The translations under genes were made by a program, and so were the position numbers. A DNA stretch of 40,987 nucleotides from Minisyncoccota bacterium (GTDB taxonomy: Bacteria; Patescibacteriota; Minisyncoccia; Phycocordibacterales; JAQTLZ01): assembly GCA_028711065.1 (NCBI GenBank), contig JAQTSY010000009.1, positions 1-40,987 on the forward strand. The letters are read 5' to 3'. The notes below the pieces were generated by a model, which was given only the letters and a program-made list of their open reading frames with translations, did no database searches and was not told the origin of the DNA. Shown here one piece after another: positions 1-6,766 of this stretch. The stretch's first letter is position 1. Every line of letters begins with the position of its first letter.

Positions 1-20
1 AGGTTGCTGTGGTGGGATAA

Positions 21-51
21 GTCTTGCTTGAATCGACGAGATTCAAGAGAC
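21..51. other. Strong bulged hairpin at window edge
   Basis: An 8-bp perfect stem (CTTGAATC / GATTCAAG, loop GACGA, 27-47) is extended by GTCT/AGAC across a 2-nt bulge. It lies beyond the minus-strand terminator at 83-105, so it may belong to a leader or structured RNA of a gene outside the window. Its function is unknown. Confidence 0.35.
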
Positions 52-81
52 TATTTGACAAGCAGTCAGTCGTTCTGGAAA

Positions 82-178
82 GAAAAAACCCGTTTTGAGA
101 CGGGCTAGGCAACAGCTTAAAAAGCTCCTGTTTAGCACCGCTTACAATAAGTGTTTTTTACCATATTTTCTGGAATCC
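82..178 (-). ncRNA. Possible ~95-nt orphan transcript (small RNA or attenuator leader)
   Basis: A near-consensus minus-strand promoter (184-211) and an intrinsic terminator (83-105) bound a unit of about 95 nt. It contains only a ten-codon ORF at 132-164 (MVKNTYCKRC, no Shine-Dalgarno) and an AACAG..CTGTT hairpin just before the terminator. This arrangement fits either a free small RNA or a leader peptide plus attenuator for a gene to the left of the window. No known RNA family was recognised. Confidence 0.45.
83..105 (-). terminator. Intrinsic terminator
   Basis: On the minus strand the stem CCCGT/ACGGG is followed directly by six T residues. It ends the small unit that starts near 178. Confidence 0.75.
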
Positions 179-183
179 GTATT

Positions 184-211
184 AGTATATAGGAAACGAA
201 AAAGCTGTCAA
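184..211 (-). promoter_or_regulatory. Sigma70-type promoter of the ~95-nt unit
   Basis: Minus-strand TTGACA (206-211), 16-bp spacer, TATACT (184-189). This is one of the best promoters in the window although no large gene follows it. Confidence 0.75.
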
Positions 212-267
212 CAAGCGGGCATATTTCTCTAAAAATCCTTGTTTTTGAGGGGTAAAACAAAAAAACA

Positions 268-285
268 AGCTTCCGTGAGGAAGCC
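268..285 (-). terminator. Terminator of the 309-983 gene
   Basis: Minus-strand hairpin GGCTTCC-TCAC-GGAAGCT followed by G and a seven-T run, 24 nt past the stop codon. Confidence 0.75.
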
Positions 286-308
286 TGTGGCGATCAAATT
301 GTATTGCG

Positions 309-983
309 TTAAACTGCTTCCGCAAGCACCATCTCGGGCGGAACCGGAAGTGGCAAAACGACAGGATGAGCGCGTTCGAGAAACCTGTGCAGAGGATTGT
401 TGTTGACAGTCCTCGTGCCGTTTTGGAGATGGATATAATTCGCGGCGTCATCTGCCAACGTGCCAAAGTGCCAGCAGACAGCCCGTACGCCCAGAGCTTC
501 CGGATCGCAGAGCATATGATTCTTGCTTACAACATAGGGACCATACGCCCGCGAGATATCGTCGGAAAGGTCAGCGACATGATCGAGAGTAATTTTCTCT
601 TCCCGTACCTTCACCCAAATCCCATGAAGCGAAGTGAGCGAGCAAAACGGGCGCAGTCGCCTTGGATCTTTTTCCACGAACTGGAACAGTCGGCGGTATC
701 CGTGGCCAAAACTGGATCGGCCCAAATGAAAATGCTGACAGAGTCGCGAAGCGCACTGAAGGAGCGCAATTTCCGGATCTGTCGTTTGAAGTTTTCCCAA
801 CGGCACGCCGATTTCACGAAAGAATCTCTCGAAGGCGCCGACATCGAACGCCCCAGTATTCAATCGTGAAAAGACGTCTCCCAGAAACCGCAAAATGAGC
901 GCGGCTTCTTGGCTCGAATATCCATGGATCCTGCGCCTCTGACGAGCGCGCCTGTGACGACGTTCCCTGTGATGATGACTCAT
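309..983 (-). CDS. Unassigned 224-residue protein
   Basis: No family was recognised. The first 20 residues are very rich in His and Arg (MSHHHRERRHRRARQRRR), and the rest looks like a soluble mixed alpha/beta protein with no signal peptide or membrane segment. Gene status is supported by a promoter at 1072-1099, a purine-rich GGGAGGAAGGGAG stretch before the ATG and a terminator directly downstream. Base composition is more GC-rich than the housekeeping genes nearby, a property shared with the purM, 22711-22992 and 27055-27606 genes, which also have clear ribosome binding sites. It may belong to a recently acquired or lineage-specific set. The overlapping plus-strand frame at 366-869 is judged a shadow. 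Confidence 0.7.
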   Translation of the reverse strand: MSHHHRERRHRRARQRRRIHGYSSQEAALILRFLGDVFSRLNTGAFDVGAFERFFREIGVPLGKLQTTDPEIALLQCASRLCQHFHLGRSSFGHGYRRLFQFVEKDPRRLRPFCSLTSLHGIWVKVREEKITLDHVADLSDDISRAYGPYVVSKNHMLCDPEALGVRAVCWHFGTLADDAANYIHLQNGTRTVNNNPLHRFLERAHPVVLPLPVPPEMVLAEAV

Positions 984-1071
984 GCTCCCTATTCTCCCTT
1001 CCTCCCCCTAAAATCCGGAGCGGATTGCTTCTCGAAGAAGCGTTGAATGACTAGAACAAATTCCCCTCCTC

Positions 1072-1099
1072 TTTGTATCACTTTCGCGCCGCAAGTCAA
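1072..1099 (-). promoter_or_regulatory. Promoter of the 309-983 gene
   Basis: Minus-strand TTGACT (1094-1099), 16-bp spacer, TACAAA (1072-1077). The leader of about 80 nt carries two small hairpins (GCTTCT/AGAAGC and AATCCG/CGGATT). Confidence 0.55.
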
Positions 1100-1106
1100 A
1101 CAAAAA

Positions 1107-1135
1107 ATGCCCCGCCGAGAATACGGCGGGGCATT
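1107..1135. terminator. Bidirectional GC-rich terminator
   Basis: AATGCCCCGCCG / CGGCGGGGCATT with loop AGAATA, A- and T-flanked. It lies 8 nt after the stop of the secreted-protein gene. The stem core and loop are the same as in the terminator at 2161-2194. Confidence 0.85.
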
Positions 1136-1142
1136 TTCTATT

Positions 1143-2087
1143 CTATTGAGTCACAGTAATATTTTTATCAAGACTGGCAACTTCGCTCCCATACTTATCC
1201 GTACACGCTGATTTAATAAGTCCGCAGTATAAACCAGCATGAAAAGAATATTCTCCCGGAGGAAGAGTTGTGCTATTTGCACTCGCATACCAAACAGAAT
1301 GGAGAGAATCGTAATCCGCGTTAAATGACTGCCCGTAAATAGATTCTCCTATCGCCGGAATCCTAGTGGTCAGAACTGACCATTGCACATTGAATCCTTC
1401 CTCGCGTCTCGCGAAAGTTCCATCGGCTTCTTTGCCTACCAAATTGCTGAAAGAAATAGGTTCGTTACTTTTAAACTGATCTTTCAAACTAACACTGTCG
1501 ATCCAAAATTTTGAACCTGAATGAACTGTCAAACCGAGAATCGTAAACGAAGCATTGCTGTCGTCATTTGCAACTTGTGTTCCAGCTGTATCTCTCACGA
1601 GAAGCCGAATCTTAAATTGCCCGCCAGAGCGGAGATTTTTGCTTGTGTCGTTCAAGCACATAACATTCTTGGGAGTGAAATTAAACCAGCCGATATTGAC
1701 GAGAGTCTCACCGATTTCACAAATAGATCCATCGGGGAATACTGCGCTCACAGTTGCTTTTTCATTTCCGGTCATACCGATCCCGCCATAGAAACCATAG
1801 AGCCATGAGACTCTCTGCTCAATATCTTGATTCCGCACTTCTCCCCCATTTGGCGACATGACAATCATCGAACCTTCTAACCCCGGCACTCCATGTGCGC
1901 AGGATTCCCCAGTCAAAGGACTGAAAGCGGTGCTTGCTGTACAGCCTCGAATAGTACTCGTCGAACACTGTGCTCCCGTTACATAGCTATATTTATCACC
2001 CGGTGCGCATTCGGTTCTTTGCGCAGAGGCAAACTGCGGAAATATGATGAGAACCGAAGAGAAAGCTAGAAGAAAATATTTTTTCAT
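1143..2087 (-). CDS. Secreted protein with Cys-bounded repeat and SPNGGE segment
   Basis: 314 residues. A signal peptide is clear (MKKYFLLAFSSVLIIFPQFASAQ, cleavage near residue 22). Residues ~27-63 carry two imperfect units of the type C-x5-Y/F-S-x2-TG-x2-C, the same unit found three times in the S-layer-like protein at 11405-13504. Residues ~77-83 read MSPNGGE, a start motif often seen in Ig-like beta-sandwich modules of Patescibacteria surface proteins. The remainder looks like one or two beta-sandwich domains. It probably sits outside the cytoplasmic membrane; no enzyme motif is visible. It has its own promoter at 2125-2152 and terminator at 1107-1135. Confidence 0.85.
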   Translation of the reverse strand: MKKYFLLAFSSVLIIFPQFASAQRTECAPGDKYSYVTGAQCSTSTIRGCTASTAFSPLTGESCAHGVPGLEGSMIVMSPNGGEVRNQDIEQRVSWLYGFYGGIGMTGNEKATVSAVFPDGSICEIGETLVNIGWFNFTPKNVMCLNDTSKNLRSGGQFKIRLLVRDTAGTQVANDDSNASFTILGLTVHSGSKFWIDSVSLKDQFKSNEPISFSNLVGKEADGTFARREEGFNVQWSVLTTRIPAIGESIYGQSFNADYDSLHSVWYASANSTTLPPGEYSFHAGLYCGLIKSACTDKYGSEVASLDKNITVTQ

Positions 2088-2124
2088 ATAAATAAAACTC
2101 TATACGTAATATGATTTCTCCTTC

Positions 2125-2152
2125 ATAATACGCCATTTCCGATCTAAAACAA
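2125..2152 (-). promoter_or_regulatory. Promoter of the secreted-protein gene
   Basis: Minus-strand TTGTTT (2147-2152), 16-bp spacer, TATTAT (2125-2130), leader about 30 nt. The -35 lies directly behind the terminator of the mscS-like gene. Confidence 0.55.
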
Positions 2153-2160
2153 GGAAACGA

Positions 2161-2194
2161 AAAACGCCCCGCCGAGAATACGGCGGGGCGTTTT
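2161..2194 (-). terminator. Terminator of the mscS-like gene
   Basis: AAAACGCCCCGCCG / CGGCGGGGCGTTTT with loop AGAATA, T-rich on the minus strand, about 20 nt past the stop codon. Confidence 0.85.
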
Positions 2195-2213
2195 TGAGAA
2201 ATATTGAAATTTC

Positions 2214-2903
2214 CTAGCTTCGGTGTGAAATTTCACCTCGAACCTTTTCAATATATTTTGCTGCAGCATCCTGACCTCCAAGACCAAAGGCAAGGCCAAG
2301 TGCAACTGAGATAGCAACGATAACTCCCTGGAAGAAAGTGAGGAGGAAATCATCTGCAATTCCAACTTGAGAGAGAGCTACGATAGCAGCGAAAATCCAA
2401 ATAGCCCATTTTGCTGCGCTTCCAACCAAAGCTGCTGATTTAAGTCCTGCAGCTTTTGCAGAAACCATAACAATCTTCTGGATTGTGTCGGCAATAACGA
2501 CTGCAACCATAAGAATGAGAGCAGCGACGATAACTTGAGGAATCTTTACCAAAACAATGTATCGGAGAAATTCTGTCGCTCGATCAAGGTGAAGAGCATC
2601 AAATGAAGCAACGAGGAAAGCAAGAATCACGAACCACTTTACGAGTCCGCCGATAAAAGCTCCGGAATTCAACTTCATACCGCCTTGTTCCAAGACATCT
2701 TCAACGCCAGCGCTTCGAAGAGCGTTATCGAGCTTGATTGACTTGAAGATCTGCTCGATAACTCGGCCAATAAAAGAACCGAGGAACCATCCTACCGCAA
2801 AAATAACGATCGCTACGACGAGATTTGGAACGTAGTTCACTACGCCAAGCCACAAATCAACGAAAGACTGTGACAATACTGTTCTCCATGTTTCTAATAT
2901 CAT
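2214..2903 (-). CDS. MscS-related conserved-TM-helix membrane protein
   Basis: 229 residues with about five hydrophobic segments (roughly 20-48, 88-104, 112-138, 160-182, 188-208). The last one, with ALGLAFGLGGQDAAAKYIE, is the glycine/alanine-rich pore-helix signature of small-conductance mechanosensitive channels. The cytosolic beta domain of MscS is absent, so this is the short 'conserved TM helix' form rather than a full MscS. It probably forms an osmotic release channel or a related pore in the cytoplasmic membrane. It is monocistronic, with an extended -10 promoter at 3033-3041 under a perfect GC palindrome. Confidence 0.85.
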   Translation of the reverse strand: MILETWRTVLSQSFVDLWLGVVNYVPNLVVAIVIFAVGWFLGSFIGRVIEQIFKSIKLDNALRSAGVEDVLEQGGMKLNSGAFIGGLVKWFVILAFLVASFDALHLDRATEFLRYIVLVKIPQVIVAALILMVAVVIADTIQKIVMVSAKAAGLKSAALVGSAAKWAIWIFAAIVALSQVGIADDFLLTFFQGVIVAISVALGLAFGLGGQDAAAKYIEKVRGEISHRS

Positions 2904-3032
2904 GTTTATTTAGGGCCATTTTGAGAAAACGGCTAAAAACAGTTGCTTATGTGTTCGCATAAGCGTTATTTGCTACTAATAATGAAAGAAAAGAACTCGA
3001 CCTTGATAAACGACCTTTGAATTTACGCTTTT

Positions 3033-3041
3033 ATTATAACA
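3033..3041 (-). promoter_or_regulatory. Extended -10 promoter of the mscS-like gene
   Basis: Minus-strand TG-T-TATAAT (TATAAT at 3033-3038). No -35 is recognisable because that position is occupied by the palindrome at 3044-3063. The leader is about 120 nt and holds a CTTATG/CATAAG hairpin. Confidence 0.55.
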
Positions 3042-3043
3042 CC

Positions 3044-3063
3044 AGCGCCCCTCGAGGGGCGCT
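3044..3063. promoter_or_regulatory. 20-bp perfect palindrome over the -35 region
   Basis: AGCGCCCC-TCGA-GGGGCGCT, ending 5 bp before the extended -10 box. It could be an operator or a U-less terminator of the upstream regulator gene. A related palindrome has the same position before rpsF (21779-21795). Confidence 0.5.
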
Positions 3064-3068
3064 GTATC

Positions 3069-3077
3069 TGTGGATAA
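3069..3077 (-). other. Perfect DnaA-box sequence
   Basis: TTATCCACA on the minus strand, isolated, in the spacer before the mscS-like gene. A second one is at 14012-14020. Confidence 0.3.
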
Positions 3078-3141
3078 AGCTATTAGGAGAAAAAGTCGCT
3101 AAGGGAGCAGAGCGAACACTTACGCATGATGTAATCAGGCG

Positions 3142-3762
3142 TTACATAGCCATTTTGTTGAGTATTTTCTTGTGAGGATAGTCTAAAATGTCCCTTACTA
3201 GCTTGTCATACATGTCCATTCGATATTTGAAATCACTAGTTTCAAAGGCTCCATAGCGCAATTCCTTGCCTATTTCAGCCTCCAAAGACTTCATGGTGCC
3301 AGAGAGCTTCTTTTTCTTGAGTTTATCCCCCACTACCAGGATATCAACCCGGCTCCCGGGGTCTTGTATGAAAATGCCGGCTAAAACAATGAGCTTCACT
3401 TTTCCTGAAGACTGAATTTGCTCGATAATGTATTCGTCCTTAATAGTTGAGAGGTTGATGAGGAGATTTTGAAGCGGAATGAGGTATGCAAATGATTCAT
3501 TCAGTATCCAGCCCATAAATTTCTTCTGGCTCATTTTGCCTTTATTTCGCTTTGATTTTGCCGGCACGAGCTTAAACCCGACTTTTTTCTTTAAGAGCCC
3601 CATTTTTTCAAGAAGAACAATATCTTTTCTCGCACTTTTCGGATTTACTTTCGCCCTATCAGACACCTCCGCTTGTTCATAGACGCGTTTCGGATTAAAA
3701 AGAAAAAGGCGCATAATTTTCACCTTTCCGGCGCTTCCAAACATCTTTTCAAGAATTTTCAT
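3142..3762 (-). CDS. Winged-helix transcriptional regulator with nucleotidyltransferase-like domain
   Basis: 206 residues. Residues 1-65 (FGSAGKVKIMRLFLFNP... VNPKSARKDIVLLEKMGLLKK) look like a winged-helix DNA-binding domain. Residues ~120-145 contain DPGSRVDILVVGD, which resembles the G-S-x-x-D-x-D/L motif of minimal nucleotidyltransferases but lacks a clean acidic triad, so catalysis is doubtful. This two-domain layout is common in Parcubacteria as a predicted regulator; the target is unknown. The -10 TAGAAT lies only 6 nt before the ATG, which implies a leaderless mRNA. Confidence 0.75.
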   Translation of the reverse strand: MKILEKMFGSAGKVKIMRLFLFNPKRVYEQAEVSDRAKVNPKSARKDIVLLEKMGLLKKKVGFKLVPAKSKRNKGKMSQKKFMGWILNESFAYLIPLQNLLINLSTIKDEYIIEQIQSSGKVKLIVLAGIFIQDPGSRVDILVVGDKLKKKKLSGTMKSLEAEIGKELRYGAFETSDFKYRMDMYDKLVRDILDYPHKKILNKMAM

Positions 3763-3768
3763 AGGCGT

Positions 3769-3798
3769 ATTCTATCATTCCTTTCTCAATTTTTACAA
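3769..3798 (-). promoter_or_regulatory. Promoter giving a leaderless mRNA (regulator gene)
   Basis: Minus-strand TTGTAA (3793-3798), 18-bp spacer, TG-A-TAGAAT (-10 at 3769-3774), then 6 nt to the ATG at 3762. Confidence 0.55.
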
Positions 3799-3804
3799 AT
3801 GAAA

Positions 3805-3830
3805 AAGCGACAACCGTGAGGCTGTCGCTT
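3805..3830 (-). terminator. Terminator of the 3848-4132 gene
   Basis: Minus-strand AAGCGACAGCC / GGTTGTCGCTT with loop TCAC and a T tail, 18 nt past the stop codon. Confidence 0.8.
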
Positions 3831-3847
3831 GGCTGACTGAAAACTGA

Positions 3848-4132
3848 CTAAACTGGCTGAATTGCATCCGCCGAAATCGGTTGGGGCGATGTTGTGGCTG
3901 TGGACGTGACGGCCTCCTTGGGAGGATTAACGTCCGCCATTACCTCAGTGGGGATACCAGAATGAATCGTACCCCCATCGTCGGGAGGATTGGCATTCGC
4001 CTCCTGTTTCGCGCGTTTTTCTTTGGCCTCCCTACGATGGTAACTGGGGTCCAAATGTGGATACTTCGCGTACATCTCTTTATCCCTGATCACGCTTGTC
4101 CTCTCCTTTTCTTCCTTATGCCCCACCCCCAT
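3848..4132 (-). CDS. Small unassigned hydrophilic protein
   Basis: 94 residues, strongly charged in the first half (KEEKERTSVIRDKEMYAKYPHLDPSYHRREAKEKRAKQ) and Pro/Thr/Ala-rich in the second half, so probably largely disordered. No family was recognised. It is supported as a gene by a TTGACA-16-TAAAAT promoter at 4159-4186 and a clean terminator 18 nt after the stop. The ribosome binding site is weak (GGGATGA). Confidence 0.6.
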   Translation of the reverse strand: MGVGHKEEKERTSVIRDKEMYAKYPHLDPSYHRREAKEKRAKQEANANPPDDGGTIHSGIPTEVMADVNPPKEAVTSTATTSPQPISADAIQPV

Positions 4133-4158
4133 TTCATCCCGTACAAAAACAGCCGTCT

Positions 4159-4186
4159 ATTTTACACGAAATTCGGATGCTGTCAA
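4159..4186 (-). promoter_or_regulatory. Promoter of the 3848-4132 gene
   Basis: Minus-strand TTGACA (4181-4186), 16-bp spacer, TAAAAT (4159-4164), transcript start about 20 nt before the ATG. The -35 abuts the rplL terminator arm. Confidence 0.75.
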
Positions 4187-4230
4187 TACACAGCAAAAAA
4201 CCGCCTTCGGGCGGTTTTTTGCTGTGTATT
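4185..4230. terminator. rplL terminator with 21-bp arms
   Basis: Perfect inverted repeat of 21 bp (core AAAAAACCGCC / GGCGGTTTTTT, loop TTCG). It is unusually long and acts in both directions, 17 nt after the rplL stop. Confidence 0.9.
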
Positions 4231-4246
4231 CTGCTTTCGCGAAAAG

Positions 4247-4636
4247 TTACTTCAGTTCGACTTTCCCCCCCGCCTCCTCAATCTTCTTCTTCACAGCCTC
4301 CGCTTCCTCCTTCTTCATTCCTTCCTTGAGCATCTTTGGAGCAGCGTCTACGAGGTCCTTTGCTTCCTTGAGTCCGAGGGCAAGAACTTCTTTCACTACT
4401 TTAATAACAGCAATCTTCTGTGCACCAGCATCTTTGAGTTCAACATTGTACGTTGATTTCTCTTCTGCCGCTGGACCCGCTGCCGCTGCTGCAGGACCTG
4501 CAACTGCTGCTGCAGATACACCGAATTTCTTTTCCAATACTTTCACGAGTTCGTTCAATTCAAGAACAGACATTTTCTCAACGCTCTCTACGAGTGCGTG
4601 GAATTTTGCCGGAACTTCTACTTTTGTATCTTCCAT
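4247..4636 (-). CDS. rplL: Ribosomal protein bL12 (L7/L12)
   Basis: 129 residues. The N-terminal dimerisation helix pair ([22 protein letters not shown]), the Ala/Gly/Pro-rich hinge (residues ~45-62) and the C-terminal factor-binding domain ([24 protein letters not shown] ... EAGGKVELK) are all present. It forms the ribosomal stalk with L10 and recruits elongation factors. It follows rplJ after a 21-nt A/T-only-like spacer without a Shine-Dalgarno sequence and ends at the strong terminator at 4185-4230. The length is slightly above the usual ~120 because of a short N-terminal extension. Confidence 0.97.
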   Translation of the reverse strand: MEDTKVEVPAKFHALVESVEKMSVLELNELVKVLEKKFGVSAAAVAGPAAAAAGPAAEEKSTYNVELKDAGAQKIAVIKVVKEVLALGLKEAKDLVDAAPKMLKEGMKKEEAEAVKKKIEEAGGKVELK

Positions 4637-4657
4637 GTTTGTAATAATAAATAATAA

Positions 4658-5149
4658 TTAGGCTGTCTTCTTCTTCGCAATTGCATCGAGCGCGACAACA
4701 AATCCCTGAATCGGAGAATTAATAACATTAACGAACATTCCGAGAAGCTGCTCTCTGCCAGGAATAGTTGCAATGCCCATGATCTCTGATTGGTTCATAT
4801 ATCGCTTCTCAAACACTCCGCCGAGCATACTAAGTTTCTTGTCGAATTTTTTCTGGAATACAAGAATCTCTCGCGCTGGAGCGATAGCATCTGCGCCGTA
4901 TGCGATAGCCACTTCTCCGTTGAGCACAGGAAGTTCGCCCGCAATACCAGCAGTTTCAAGAGCTTTTCTCATCAAAGTCTTCTTAGCCACAGTGTAGCCA
5001 ATTCCCTCTTTGGTGAGCTTCTTTCGGAGTTCAGTGACATTCGCCACAGTCATTCCGTGGAAATTTACAAAGACAAGAGACTGTGAATCTTTCACAGATT
5101 TTTCGAGCTTTGTAAGAATTTCCTTCTTCTTCGCTTTTGTAATAGGCAC
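4658..5149 (-). CDS. rplJ: Ribosomal protein uL10
   Basis: 163 residues: MPITKAKKKEILTKLEKSVKDSQSLVFVNFHGMTV at the N terminus is the rRNA-binding L10 domain, and the C-terminal helix (~140-160) would bind L12 dimers. The start codon is GTG at 5147-5149, chosen because translation from it begins with the conserved domain and no ATG lies in frame upstream. No Shine-Dalgarno sequence precedes it; only 5 nt separate it from the arm of a 25-bp inverted repeat. It is the first gene of rplJ-rplL, with its promoter about 260 nt upstream, so an autoregulated leader is likely. Confidence 0.95.
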   Translation of the reverse strand: MPITKAKKKEILTKLEKSVKDSQSLVFVNFHGMTVANVTELRKKLTKEGIGYTVAKKTLMRKALETAGIAGELPVLNGEVAIAYGADAIAPAREILVFQKKFDKKLSMLGGVFEKRYMNQSEIMGIATIPGREQLLGMFVNVINSPIQGFVVALDAIAKKKTA

Positions 5150-5154
5150 GTGTA

Positions 5155-5179
5155 GTTGAAAGTTATAAGGTTATAAAGT
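5155..5179 (+). repeat. Dispersed AT-rich repeat, copy 1
   Basis: Begins GTTGAAAGTTATAAGG. All 25 nt are identical to 21806-21830 and to the reverse complement of 5344-5368. Confidence 0.8.
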
Positions 5180-5343
5180 TTTAAAGTAAACTCCACACAC
5201 TTATAACTTCAAAATAAAGATAATACGACCTTTGTAAATAAGGCTTTTCAGATAAATAGAGTAGATTTGCGTTCAAACGAAGCAAATATAATCTCGAGAG
5301 GATAATTTTTAAGGCTTGTTATCAAGTCTAGGATTTAAGGTTT

Positions 5344-5376
5344 ACTTTATAACCTTATAACTTTCAACTTTATAAC
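5344..5376 (-). repeat. Dispersed AT-rich repeat, copy 2 (inverted)
   Basis: The reverse complement is identical over 33 nt to 21798-21830. With copy 1 it forms the inverted repeat of the rplJ leader. Confidence 0.8.
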
Positions 5377-5409
5377 CACCCTCCTCTTGTCTTTGACCTT
5401 ATGAGAGCT

Positions 5410-5437
5410 AGTATACTGAATCTTTAAAGAAAGTCAA
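5410..5437 (-). promoter_or_regulatory. rplJ-rplL promoter
   Basis: Minus-strand TTGACT (5432-5437), 16-bp spacer, TATACT (5410-5415), placed directly after the purM terminator. Confidence 0.75.
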
Positions 5438-5444
5438 AGAAAAA

Positions 5445-5470
5445 TGGCGCCGAGGTTTCCCTCGGCGCCA
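5445..5470 (-). terminator. purM terminator
   Basis: TGGCGCCGAGG / CCTCGGCGCCA around a 4-nt loop, followed by TTTTTC on the minus strand, about 30 nt past the stop. Confidence 0.85.
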
Positions 5471-5499
5471 AACTTATTTCACGCACAACTCTCGTGAGA

Positions 5500-6657
5500 T
5501 TATTCCTTCCCCGGCGGAGGAAGGATAATCCTCTTGTGTCCTGCGGGATGGAAAATTGTCCTTCGCATCCCCTCCTTCACTACGCCCACCTCCCAAGCTT
5601 CGTAGCCAGTCTTCCGCGCAATATCCAAGGTGCGGTTGACCATGCGTTTCGGGACAAAGAAATAATAGCCGATTCCCCAATTGAAAGTCTTGAGACATCC
5701 TTCAATTGAGACACCCATCCGCTCCAGGATAAAGCGGAAAATGGGCGACACTTCGGGCCAGGTATGTATCCGATAGGTGAAGCTGCGTTTGTCGAAAGCG
5801 AGCTTCGCGACACCATCACCAGTCCCCGGAAGGGCCACGTGAATATCAACTTCGTTGTCGAGAAGAGCCTGAACGAGCCGTACATAACACATCGTTGGAG
5901 TCAGCGCTTCTTCGCCGATCGTGACCCCTGATTCAAGCCGGGTACAGAACTGGTCGGGCAAAAGCAAACCCTCCTTGAAAAAGAGAGAGAATCCATTGGC
6001 GTGGAGTCCGGCCGACCTCACCCCGACGATAGAGTCGCCAGCACGAAGCTTGTCGCCAGTGATCAGGCGACGAGTAGGCGCAACGAGGCCCACAGCACAA
6101 CCAGAAAGAATTGGTGCCCCTGCTGGGTCTATCGGCGGACGAGCTTGGACGAGAAACGGAATCGCCGGCGTCTCGCCCGCAATCATCGCCATGCCCGATT
6201 GCCTGCAGCCTTCAACGAGTCCGCCGACGAGATTGGCACAGACCGAGAGATCTTTGAAGAAATCGCCGGAACCGGCAACTACCTCATCTGTATACGTTAC
6301 CGGCTGGGCGCCCATTGCGGCGTTATCATTCCCAGCCATCTTCACATTACAGATGCCGCAGTTGAAAAAACCTTTTCCTTCCTTGTCGCCACCGAATTTC
6401 TTCATCCACGCCGCCAGCCAATCTTTCCCGCCGAGCCCTTCGGTCGTCTGAACAAAACAGTGAGGACCCTTCCCTTCGTATTCCCACACACCACCGTGCG
6501 AATGCCGGGTCTTGATGACCCTGACACCGTACTTGTTCGGAAATGTGTTGGTCGCCTGCATTCCAGCAACGACCATATCCTTCCAACCCTGAAGCAGGCG
6601 GTAATCAACACCAGCAGCCCGGTATTCCTGTCCCGGCTTCACTCTTCGCATGACCAT
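5500..6657 (-). CDS. purM: Divergent phosphoribosylformylglycinamidine cyclo-ligase (AIR synthetase)
   Basis: 385 residues from the ATG at 6657, chosen because AAAGGAGGG lies 8 nt upstream; the frame extends 22 codons further without an alternative site. PurM-family landmarks are present in order: YRAAGVDY (N-terminal), TTEGLGGKD (replaces GTDGVGTK), GGLVEGCRQSGMAMIAGETP, RSAGLHANGFSL, LTPTMCYVRLV and TFNWGIGYYFFVP. The enzyme closes FGAM to AIR with ATP in purine synthesis. It is longer than the usual ~345 residues, and several glycine-motif positions are changed (TDG to TEG). No other pur gene is in the window, so the substrate may have drifted. The gene is GC-rich and strongly SD-led, unlike its housekeeping neighbours. 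Confidence 0.85.
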   Translation of the reverse strand: MVMRRVKPGQEYRAAGVDYRLLQGWKDMVVAGMQATNTFPNKYGVRVIKTRHSHGGVWEYEGKGPHCFVQTTEGLGGKDWLAAWMKKFGGDKEGKGFFNCGICNVKMAGNDNAAMGAQPVTYTDEVVAGSGDFFKDLSVCANLVGGLVEGCRQSGMAMIAGETPAIPFLVQARPPIDPAGAPILSGCAVGLVAPTRRLITGDKLRAGDSIVGVRSAGLHANGFSLFFKEGLLLPDQFCTRLESGVTIGEEALTPTMCYVRLVQALLDNEVDIHVALPGTGDGVAKLAFDKRSFTYRIHTWPEVSPIFRFILERMGVSIEGCLKTFNWGIGYYFFVPKRMVNRTLDIARKTGYEAWEVGVVKEGMRRTIFHPAGHKRIILPPPGKE

Positions 6658-6766
6658 GAACAACGCCCTCCTTTGAATGAGTTTCGACAGTATTTTTACC
6701 TCTTGTACTTCACAAACAACCACTCCTCATATTAATGAGATTCGGAGTGATTGCAAGATAGATTAT

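Larger units (their letters stand above)
5150..5402 (-). promoter_or_regulatory. Long rplJ-rplL leader closed by a 25-bp helix
   Basis: The transcript from the promoter at 5410-5437 has about 250 nt before rplJ. Its ends carry a perfect 25-bp inverted repeat (5155-5179 and 5344-5368) that would fold the whole leader into one closed loop, with the 3' arm ending 5 nt before the GTG. L10(L12)4 repression through the leader is standard for this operon in bacteria; whether this fold is the target is inference. Confidence 0.55.

Noticed and set aside
27-47. Hairpin at the left edge as part of a tRNA or tmRNA
   Set aside because: No T-loop GTTCGA, no CCA end and no tRNA-like acceptor pairing; only a simple hairpin can be supported.
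366-869. Plus-strand open frame of 167 codons opposite the 309-983 gene
   Set aside because: No promoter, no ribosome site and no terminator on the plus strand, while the minus-strand gene has all three.
4224-4661. Plus-strand frame of 145 codons over rplL
   Set aside because: Shadow of rplL; the Ser/Ala/Thr-rich translation mirrors the Ala-rich hinge.
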